IMG/VR virus record: IMGVR_UViG_3300038824_000003
Location: 1-54,410 of that record
Source of the DNA: a virus
DNA: 54,410 bases
Strand: one strand, 5' to 3'
The notes below the pieces were generated by a model. It did not search any database, was not told where the DNA came from, and saw only the letters and a list, made by a program, of their open reading frames with translations. This document shows, one piece after another, positions 48,264 to 54,410 of the stretch. Within the stretch, counting starts at the first letter, position 1. The number at the start of each line of letters is the position of its first letter. A program made the position numbers and the translations under genes.

Positions 48264-50693
48264 TCACGATTCCTGTGGGATGTAGCCCGGATTCATATGC
48301 GGCATCTGGTCATCAATGAACTTAAGGCGTGGCGGATTGAAGGGCGGCAGCAATGATTTCTTCGCATCTGGTTCGGCATTGTCCTCAGCCCACTCAAACA
48401 ATGTCGTCTGATTGGCCTGCCGTTCGGCATGCTTCAGGTTACGAATACCTTCAGTGTGCCAGTTGGGATTGAGTTCAATCCCGATGTACTGCCGGTGCAT
48501 CAATACCGTTTGATACCCGACACTGCCCACTCCGCTAAAAGGATCAAGCACGGTTTCATTCGGTGCAGACCAGATGCGGGCGACACGTTCAATAAAGCCC
48601 AATTGCAGCGGGCAGAGATGGCGCTGATCTTCCATTACCAGCTTGGCACGTTTCGTTTGCGAGGGGACAACATCAACCTCTTGAATGCCGTACCACACCG
48701 GCTCCCTGCTGTCTATGTAGGCCAGCAGTTCTTTACGGGTCATCTTCTCCAGATCGGGTTTCTGGTCACTGGTAAGGTCATCCGGCAACCAGACCGGCTT
48801 TGCCCAATGGTTCCATGTCTGGCGGGGGATATCGGTAGCGTCGAGTGGTCGCGGATTATCGCCGGGCTTTTTGAAGACCAGCAGATGATCTGCCAGCGCG
48901 GCTCCGCATTTTGCCGAGTCGGTTTCGAGCGATTTATACAGTAGGCTGACGTGGTGCTTACGCCGGGCCTGCACCTGCGCGTTTTTGTCGATGGTGTAAT
49001 CGGAATAGTAAACAAACCCGGCTTCGGCAAACGCACGGATAACTGCCCCGCGAAAATCAATCAACCCCACGCTGCCGGTATCACGTTTCGTTATGCGAAT
49101 CTGCTGCAAATGGATAGCCACATTGCGACCCGGCATCATCACACGATACAACTCGCGCAACTGGTAGGCATACTGAGCCATAAACTGATCGAGGTTTTGC
49201 GAATTGCCCAGGTCATTGAGCATGTTGGTATAGGCGTAACGATTGGAAAATGGTGGCGAGGTTATCACCAAATGAACGCTATCATCCGGGATTGACGCCA
49301 GCGGGCCTGCCGGATCGCAACTGTCGCCACAATACAGTGCCCATCCGCGACCGCGATCAACTTGATACGTGTCAGACTGCATAATCTGGAGATCGAATTG
49401 ATTGCGATCCTGAAGCGTCTCAATCAGCTTGCTGGACATTGCTTCAGCCTGTTGTCGCTTGCTTTCGATGTTCTCGACAATGGCTTGTTGGACATCAGCG
49501 TGAATGACGTGTACTTCGACCGTCTTTGTTTGCCCGAAGCGATATTGGCGGTGTACCCCCTGGTGGAACTGCTCAAAGCTGTCGTTAATCCCAACCCAGA
49601 TTTGCTTGTGACTGTGCTGGAAATTCATACCAAACCCGCAGATGGTAGGCTTGGAAATCAGGACACGGTATTCACCACGCATGAAGGCTTCATAGGCGCT
49701 GGTTTTATCTTCCGCCCCCATCTTACCCTCGACGAGCACGGCCCCACGCACCGCTTTTATGAGGGCTTCCCCTTCGCTATTGAGGTGATGCCAGATGATG
49801 TATTGCTCATCGTCGGAGTTGGCAAGGGCAATCGCTTTGTGGACCCGTTCCGGCTCCGTTTCGCGCTGGACTCTGGCGCGATCTGACACCCCCTTGAGTG
49901 ATGTAAACATCAACTGGCCTTCCGGCACATAGTCCGCATTGACTTCATGGGCAATGATTTTCAAAGCCGGAAGCTCATAACCCTTGTCGCTATAGCCCAG
50001 ATCGGATGGGTTTTTCATCGCCATTGCCCAACTGGACAGCCAGTTATAGAACGGCTTTTCGGCGGCTGGCCGGAGCACTGTCTTTAGCTGCTTGCCACCT
50101 TCATTCTCAAAGAATGTCGCAAAGCATTCTTTCCTGGACATAATGCCCAGGAAGGCGGCATGATTGACAATTTCTTTGATGTCGTTCGGGGCCGGGGTTG
50201 CCGTAAAGCAAAAGCGATAAGCGGTATGCCGCCACTGTTTTGTGAGCGCCAGGCGGGTTTTGCTGTCCAGCGATTTGAGAATGCTGGACTCATCCAGGAT
50301 TACAATTTCGAACTGCTTGGGATCGAACTTATGGGCGTGTTCGTAGTTGGTAATCCATAGTTTCTGATCACCCGTAACCTCACGCTGCGCGGTTGCATAC
50401 TTGACCAGATAACCAAGCTCCAGGGCTTCACGCTGGGTCTGACTGGCAACCGAGAGCGGTGCGATGATAAGGGCGCGTTTATCGATCAGGCGTGCAATCT
50501 CCAGTTGAATGCGAGTTTTACCCAGGCCGTAATTAAACCAGATCGCGGCCCGGCCTTGCTTGACAGCCCACTGGACGGCATCGCGCTGAAACTGAAACAA
50601 CGACGGATGGATCCGGTCAGGTTCGATGGCGATGCCTGCGGGGCGTGCCCGCAGGTCTTTGGTCTTCAGGAATTCGGCATATGGCATTGTCAT
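48264..50693 (-). CDS. SF2 helicase fused to beta-class N4/N6 DNA methyltransferase
   Basis: 809 residues. N-terminal helicase (~30-430): FQRDAVQWAV (Q motif), FNYGLGKTRIQLE (Walker A), IVILDESSILKS (DExS box II), CFTATPAPND (motif III), GMNFQHSHKQIWV and HRQYRFGQTKTVEVHVI (motif VI). C-terminal methyltransferase (~450-790): LVITSPPFSNRY (TSPPF catalytic) and, later, ETVLDPFSGVGSVGYQ (SAM site), an order seen in beta-class enzymes. The gene is followed directly by the C5 enzyme. The helicase may slide or remodel DNA for methylation, as in some phage fusions. Confidence 0.88.
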   Translation of the reverse strand: MTMPYAEFLKTKDLRARPAGIAIEPDRIHPSLFQFQRDAVQWAVKQGRAAIWFNYGLGKTRIQLEIARLIDKRALIIAPLSVASQTQREALELGYLVKYATAQREVTGDQKLWITNYEHAHKFDPKQFEIVILDESSILKSLDSKTRLALTKQWRHTAYRFCFTATPAPNDIKEIVNHAAFLGIMSRKECFATFFENEGGKQLKTVLRPAAEKPFYNWLSSWAMAMKNPSDLGYSDKGYELPALKIIAHEVNADYVPEGQLMFTSLKGVSDRARVQRETEPERVHKAIALANSDDEQYIIWHHLNSEGEALIKAVRGAVLVEGKMGAEDKTSAYEAFMRGEYRVLISKPTICGFGMNFQHSHKQIWVGINDSFEQFHQGVHRQYRFGQTKTVEVHVIHADVQQAIVENIESKRQQAEAMSSKLIETLQDRNQFDLQIMQSDTYQVDRGRGWALYCGDSCDPAGPLASIPDDSVHLVITSPPFSNRYAYTNMLNDLGNSQNLDQFMAQYAYQLRELYRVMMPGRNVAIHLQQIRITKRDTGSVGLIDFRGAVIRAFAEAGFVYYSDYTIDKNAQVQARRKHHVSLLYKSLETDSAKCGAALADHLLVFKKPGDNPRPLDATDIPRQTWNHWAKPVWLPDDLTSDQKPDLEKMTRKELLAYIDSREPVWYGIQEVDVVPSQTKRAKLVMEDQRHLCPLQLGFIERVARIWSAPNETVLDPFSGVGSVGYQTVLMHRQYIGIELNPNWHTEGIRNLKHAERQANQTTLFEWAEDNAEPDAKKSLLPPFNPPRLKFIDDQMPHMNPGYIPQES

Positions 50694-50995
50694 GGGTGTT
50701 TCACCTCTGCCAGGCGATAGCCCAGATGCTCAAAGACCCGCAAGGTCTCCGGTTTCAAATCGCGCATTGGTGCAGTATTCAACATTGTCAGACGCATCAG
50801 ATTGATGCACCCCCGCTCGTGATCGACCAGCAAAACGCGCTGTTCTTTCGCTTCGCGGATGCCGGGCACTGGCTGTGCGCTGGTATCCGCATACGGCTTA
50901 ATTTGCCCGCGAATCGACGCCTTCCTGCGGGCACGCTGGCGCTGTTTGCGAGCCGGATGCAGCCGCTTGGTGGGTGTATTATTCAGCATCGTCAT
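50690..50995 (-). CDS. Small basic protein
   Basis: 101 residues from ATG 50995 (GGAGGGAG upstream). N-terminal half very basic (KRLHPARKQRQRARRKAS), C-terminal half helical (RDLKPETLRVFEHLGYRLAEV). Overlaps the end of the upstream gene and the start of the helicase fusion. May bind DNA. Unknown. Confidence 0.5.
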   Translation of the reverse strand: MTMLNNTPTKRLHPARKQRQRARRKASIRGQIKPYADTSAQPVPGIREAKEQRVLLVDHERGCINLMRLTMLNTAPMRDLKPETLRVFEHLGYRLAEVKHP

Positions 50996-51488
50996 CTCCC
51001 TCCCACTCAGTCCCTTCCCAGGCCACATCCTCAATGATTTCGCGAATGCGCTCGCGGGCGTAGCGGGTGTAATCAACGAGTCCTTCACCCATCGCAGCAT
51101 CGAGGAAATAGGCCACTTGAATTTCGGTCATACCGGTTTCGATGCTGATCTGGCGCACGACGTGTTTCAAGGTGGTCTCGATACTGCGGCGTTCAGCGTT
51201 CATGACCTCCTGTGAGGTGAATTGTAGTTGCATCTGCAATTCGGCAACCTCGCTACGCATGCCTTGCAGGGCATGGTTCAACGCGCCGGTTCCGGCCAGC
51301 ATGTAGGTACTGGCCGTCATGATCTGGGCCATCTGCTCGTTGGCCTGGACTTTGGTTTCCTCATCGAGATCGCTGTCCATGATGGTTTCCCACAGGGCTG
51401 CCAGGTTCGCCTGGATTTCGTCGCGCTTCTCAACGATCAGTTCCGGTGCGGCCTGTTCGGTTTTCTGGATGTACGTCCTATTACTCAT
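50979..51488 (-). CDS. Helical coiled-coil protein, single-strand annealing neighbour
   Basis: 169 residues, largely helical (AELQMQLQFTSQEVMNAERRS) with a C-terminal part YFLDAAMGEGLVDYTRYARERIREI and an acidic tail, as often seen for proteins bound to ssDNA proteins. No motif allows a definite call. Overlaps the next gene by 17 bases. Confidence 0.5.
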   Translation of the reverse strand: MSNRTYIQKTEQAAPELIVEKRDEIQANLAALWETIMDSDLDEETKVQANEQMAQIMTASTYMLAGTGALNHALQGMRSEVAELQMQLQFTSQEVMNAERRSIETTLKHVVRQISIETGMTEIQVAYFLDAAMGEGLVDYTRYARERIREIIEDVAWEGTEWEGDDDAE

Positions 51489-51699
51489 GGCGTATACCCT
51501 CCATCACATTGCGCCAGGCAGCGGAAATGACTTCCGGCCCTGGGGCAGGGCGTGCAAACGGGTTGTGCTGTGGGACACTGCGCGGTGGGTTGAAGATAAT
51601 CTCCACATTGCGCGGCCTGGGCGTGGGCTGCTGCGTCTGCCGGATCAATACCACACAGACCAGCAACCAGATCATCAGGGCAAACAGTCGTAATTTCAT
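51481..51699 (-). CDS. Small membrane/secreted protein
   Basis: 72 residues. N-terminal hydrophobic segment KLRLFALMIWLLVCVVLIR followed by a Pro-rich tail; could be anchored in the membrane. Start overlaps the upstream stop. Unknown. Confidence 0.5.
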   Translation of the reverse strand: MKLRLFALMIWLLVCVVLIRQTQQPTPRPRNVEIIFNPPRSVPQHNPFARPAPGPEVISAAWRNVMEGIRHE

Positions 51700-51950
51700 G
51701 AGTCATTATCCTCCGGCCATAGCTGCACCTGAAAGGCAGCGCGTTTTTCCAGCAGTTCGTTGCGGGCTGCCAGCGCCCGCACGCGAGCGGCGAGTCGGCC
51801 CGGTTCGGCCCCGGTCATCGGGTCAATTCCGGCATCATCCAGCAGCCGGTGGGCAGTGCGGGCATCGGCCCGAAGCTGGTTAACAGCCCGCGCCAGTGCA
51901 TCGCGCTGCCGCATGAGATCGTCATAGCTCGGTGGTTGCATCGCGACCAT
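51696..51950 (-). CDS. Small coiled-coil protein
   Basis: 84 residues, Ala/Arg/Leu-rich helices (RQRDALARAVNQLRADARTA, RLAARVRALAARNELLEKRA). Start overlaps the downstream end of the upstream gene. Likely oligomeric. Unknown. Confidence 0.5.
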   Translation of the reverse strand: MVAMQPPSYDDLMRQRDALARAVNQLRADARTAHRLLDDAGIDPMTGAEPGRLAARVRALAARNELLEKRAAFQVQLWPEDNDS

Positions 51951-51951
51951 G

Positions 51952-52260
51952 TTACACCCCCCGCCAGTAATCGCGGACAGCGCGGGCGAAGCGGTCTTCG
52001 ACGCTGAACACCTCCGGCGTCACCAGCGAATCCAGCCACTGGTTAACGGTAGGCATCGCGATAACGACAGCGACAAAGGCCGGGTAGGTGCGCCTGATAG
52101 CACTATGCTGGTTGCTATCCGCAGCATCGGCGTATTCACACACGGCTTGCACCTGCTGCGCGGTCGGGCGGGCAGCGAAGAACAACAATGCCTGCTCTTT
52201 GATTTCACGGTCGTTCACTTCTGTTTTCACATTTACAATTCGCATGTCAGCTATCTCCAT
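51952..52260 (-). CDS. Hypothetical helical protein
   Basis: 102 residues (start 52260, or the second ATG at 52245). Helical repeats with aromatic residues (PTAQQVQAVCEYADAADSNQ, FARAVRDYWRGV). It lies directly after dnaB, so may take part in replication, but no motif says so. Confidence 0.5.
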   Translation of the reverse strand: MEIADMRIVNVKTEVNDREIKEQALLFFAARPTAQQVQAVCEYADAADSNQHSAIRRTYPAFVAVVIAMPTVNQWLDSLVTPEVFSVEDRFARAVRDYWRGV

Positions 52261-52316
52261 TTGTGCTAGCTGATCGCCGGGGTTGGTGTGTTAGACCGGC
52301 CCCGGTCATTCGGTCA

Positions 52317-53723
52317 TTATGATTTCCCGGCAGCCATATCCCTGCCGGTCATCGGGCGCGGTTTATCTTTTGCGCCAACATCATTCAAGTACAATATCTT
52401 GCTTTTCATCTGCTCCGGCATGTCATAGACATACGCGGTGGTCTGATCCATGTAAACCTCAACCGTACCACGCTGTCCGTTCAGCCGGTTTTTGGGCACA
52501 ATCAGCTTGAGAAAACCGGGATCAACCTCGGTTTTGTAAAACCCCTCGCGATGCAGAAGCACGACGGCATCGGCATCCTCTTCGATATTGCCACTGCCCT
52601 TGAAGTCATCCAGGCGGGGCGGTCGTCCCCCGCTCGATTTGCGGTTCAACTGCATGGCAATGTGCAGTACGATGTTTCGCTTCTGAGCAATACGTGGCAT
52701 CGTGTTGCTGATATAGTTCAGTTCCTCCCGCTCCGAACGCGCCCGCAGCGCCCCCACGCCCAACCGCTGCATGTAGTCAATCATGACCACATCGACACCC
52801 CGGCGAGCCTGCTCACTGGCGATGTAGTCGTCCAGCTGGCGCGGCGACATCCCACGCGACGGGCAGATGGTGAGGCGGGTGTTATGCAGCCAGCCCATCA
52901 CCTCGGTGTAGCTGGCAATTTCGGCATCCGTCAGATCACCGGCGGCCAGCTTTACACTTGGAATCCCCATCTCCATCGCCACCAGCCGGTCGGTGATTTC
53001 CTCAACGGTGGTCTCAACCGTGAAAAGAAGCACTGACATTCCGGCACGTAGATTGTTGAGCGCCATCGAAAGGAACGCTGCGGTCTTACCCATGTGGGTA
53101 CGCGCTCCCCAGTAGATGGCCTTCTTGCGACGAACCCCGCCAGCAAACAGGGTGTCGAGGGCAGTAAACCCGGTCGGCAGCACTGCGCCCTGGTCGCCGC
53201 CCTGCTGCTGCTGCTCGATGCGAGCGTACTGGGCATCGAGTGCGGCCTGAATGTCAGTTAGCTCACCCTGCCGGTGGTCGTCGGTTGCGGTCTGGTAAAC
53301 TTCACCAGCCAGCCGGATGCAGTCCTCCAAAGTCTGCGACTCGTCCATCGCCAGCGCCTTGATCTGGTCGGCGGCCTTTATCATCCGCACGCGGATCGCA
53401 GCGCGTTTGACGATGTGGGCATAGGTGGTCGCGTGCTGTGATGTGGGCACGTTAAATGCCAGATAGGTGATATACGCCTGCCCGCCTACTTCTTCCAGGC
53501 GTCCCATGGCCTGCAACTCATGACTCAGGGTCAGGAAATCCAGGTTGTCGCCACGCTGCACAATGCGCCCCATCGCCTGCCAGACGAACCGGTTTCGCAG
53601 GAAGTAGAAATCATCAGCAGACCAGATCGTTGCCATCTCGTGATAGCTGAGCGGGTTAACGAGTACCGCGCCCAAGCCCGCTTCCTCTGCTTCCTGGCTG
53701 TAAGGGAGTTTCTGGTCAGTCAT
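52317..53723 (-). CDS. dnaB: Replicative DNA helicase DnaB-like
   Basis: 468 residues. The N-terminal helical domain (SQEAEEAGLGAVLVNP...) is followed by a RecA core: Walker A YWGARTHMGKTAAFLS, a VLLFTVETTVEEITDR segment, Walker B VDVVMIDYMQRL, and the DnaB loop motif MQLNRKSSGGRPPRLDDFKGSGNIEEDADAVVLLHR with its conserved Asp/Gln. Unwinds DNA at the fork. The upstream initiator gene overlaps it (ATGA), so the two form a loader-helicase pair. No primase domain and no separate primase are seen, so host primase is probably used. Confidence 0.92.
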   Translation of the reverse strand: MTDQKLPYSQEAEEAGLGAVLVNPLSYHEMATIWSADDFYFLRNRFVWQAMGRIVQRGDNLDFLTLSHELQAMGRLEEVGGQAYITYLAFNVPTSQHATTYAHIVKRAAIRVRMIKAADQIKALAMDESQTLEDCIRLAGEVYQTATDDHRQGELTDIQAALDAQYARIEQQQQGGDQGAVLPTGFTALDTLFAGGVRRKKAIYWGARTHMGKTAAFLSMALNNLRAGMSVLLFTVETTVEEITDRLVAMEMGIPSVKLAAGDLTDAEIASYTEVMGWLHNTRLTICPSRGMSPRQLDDYIASEQARRGVDVVMIDYMQRLGVGALRARSEREELNYISNTMPRIAQKRNIVLHIAMQLNRKSSGGRPPRLDDFKGSGNIEEDADAVVLLHREGFYKTEVDPGFLKLIVPKNRLNGQRGTVEVYMDQTTAYVYDMPEQMKSKILYLNDVGAKDKPRPMTGRDMAAGKS

Positions 53724-54410
53724 GACGCACCGCCAGGAGTAACATTCGCCAGCACTTTTTCTTTGAGTGCCCGCATCTTCGCGAGATTGTCCTCATTTCG
53801 TGTTACGGGCGGCGGCGTGTAGGGCTGGTAAGCCGGATCGCTGTCGATGGCATCGCGGGAGTCCAACCAGGGGCGGATACTCTTCGCAATGTATGGCAGT
53901 GATATGGTCTTGTCCTGCCAGAAGTCATCCTGCCGCCGGTCGGCAATGAAGTCGCGAATATTCTGCGGTGTAATCCCGGCCTCATACAGGGCTTCAGCCT
54001 GAGCGCGGCGGGTTTTGTTGGCGTAGACGCGGGCCGGATCAGCGACGATCTCGCCGGACGCTTCGACATGCGCGGTCAGCAGCGCATTGACCGCCTTCGA
54101 TTTTTCTTTTCGCTTTTCTTCGTTGGCCTCCCACTCGCTTGAAAGGCGAACGAGTGTGGCTACCAGAGTCCTCCGACGCTGGATTGTCTGATAGCGTTCG
54201 ATGGTGGGGGTGTCAGAGTCAGCGGTTGCTGGCGCGTCAGCGCACGTATCGTTAGATACGTCAGAGTCGTTTAAGTGACGGTTCAATGACGGTTCGGGTG
54301 TCACCCAGTTCACCCCCCCCCCGTCACCCAGTTCACCCCTGGGGTGAACCCCAGTTCGCCCCCCCGCATTATCTACGGTATCCACAGGGGGTGTCGCAGC
54401 GTTCACCCCC
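53720..54410 (-). CDS. Replication initiator, C-terminal part (start lies across the join)
   Basis: Continues the gene that starts at 419. The first ~40 residues here are the Gly/Val linker encoded by the iteron-like repeats (GGRTGVHPRGELGDGGG). Then comes a helical region (QRRRTLVATLVRLSSEWEANEEKRKEK) and a conserved-looking domain (ADPARVYANKTRRAQAEALYEAGITPQNIRDF...QDDFWQDKTISLPYIAKSI) that resembles the helicase-interacting tails of phage loaders. It overlaps dnaB by four bases. The poly-C tracts must stay in frame, so length changes there would abolish the protein. Confidence 0.75.
   Translation of the reverse strand, partial: GVNAATPPVDTVDNAGGRTGVHPRGELGDGGGVNWVTPEPSLNRHLNDSDVSNDTCADAPATADSDTPTIERYQTIQRRRTLVATLVRLSSEWEANEEKRKEKSKAVNALLTAHVEASGEIVADPARVYANKTRRAQAEALYEAGITPQNIRDFIADRRQDDFWQDKTISLPYIAKSIRPWLDSRDAIDSDPAYQPYTPPPVTRNEDNLAKMRALKEKVLANVTPGGAS
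54244..54261. promoter_or_regulatory. Palindrome near the iterons
   Basis: ACGTATC-GTTA-GATACGT, a perfect 7-bp dyad, 40 bases from the fourth iteron copy at 54299-54317, inside the initiator gene. Possible second protein-binding site or stem of the origin. Confidence 0.4.
54299..54410. repeat. Terminal direct repeat, right copy, with iteron at its left edge
   Basis: 54313-54410 equals 2-99. TGTCACCCAGTTCACCCCC at 54299-54317 is a further unit next to a run of ten C. On the circle, the region 54299-54410 then 100-123 holds four related units. Confidence 0.85.

Noticed and set aside
1-54410. CRISPR array or cas genes
   Set aside because: No regularly spaced repeats of 23-37 bases were found. 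The 104-bp, 39-bp and 23-bp repeats occur twice each and have no spacers. IscB is Cas9-related but belongs to a transposon.

Overview
The window is a complete or nearly complete genome of a tailed bacteriophage with HK97-type heads and a long non-contractile (siphovirus-like) tail. The first ~99 bases recur at the end (1-99 and 54312-54410, differing only in one C of a poly-C run), and a replication gene reads through the join in frame. I therefore treat it as a circular or circularly permuted molecule of about 54.31 kb, cut inside that gene. The host cannot be proved from sequence. Moderately high G+C, Thr/Pro-rich secreted proteins, an SH3-like secreted protein and an IscB insertion would fit Chloroflexota (Anaerolineae-like), but this is low-confidence inference. 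No integrase, DNA polymerase, RNA polymerase or CRISPR array is visible.

Layout on the circle. (i) A leftward early block runs from 4524 down to 747 and on through the join, 419 to 1, then 54410 to 44150. It carries a Gp3-like recombination-directionality/metal-binding protein, a winged-helix replication initiator whose gene contains iteron-like repeats and a DnaA-box-like sequence, a DnaB helicase, a helicase-methyltransferase fusion, a C5 cytosine methyltransferase and many small proteins. Its distal end (44081-45443) is a repeat-rich cassette with duplicated 104-bp and 39-bp segments. (ii) A rightward block (5232-12442) starts from a 700-bp control region and carries a ribbon-helix-helix protein, membrane and zinc proteins, an IS605-like IscB element with a candidate omega RNA that splits a small gene, and a ParA, ParB-like and HerA-like ATPase module. 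(iii) The middle region (12446-17400) has a SLOG-fold protein, a promoter followed by tRNA-like structures, small genes, a nucleotidyltransferase-DUF488 fusion, and a leftward HTH regulator gene facing a rightward control region. (iv) The rightward late block (17400-43955) has a zinc-finger protein, terminase subunits, a portal-MuF fusion, prohead protease, capsid, a glycosyltransferase/methyltransferase cassette, head-tail connectors, tail tube, a frameshifted tail chaperone, tape measure, Dit/Tal-like proteins, two related fibres, membrane proteins and a glycosidase-like lysin. It ends at a strong terminator.

How it may work together: initiator, DnaB and in-gene origin give lambda-style replication using host polymerases. 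ParA/ParB-like genes without an integrase suggest low-copy plasmid maintenance, that is, a phage-plasmid. The methyltransferases probably protect the DNA, and the glycosyltransferases probably modify the virion. The least explained features are the IscB island in a phage, the fused nucleotidyltransferase-DUF488 protein, a 19-bp near-palindrome present three times, TGCAATT-type operator-like sites in three control regions, tRNA-like RNAs behind a good promoter, and candidate small RNAs next to replication genes.
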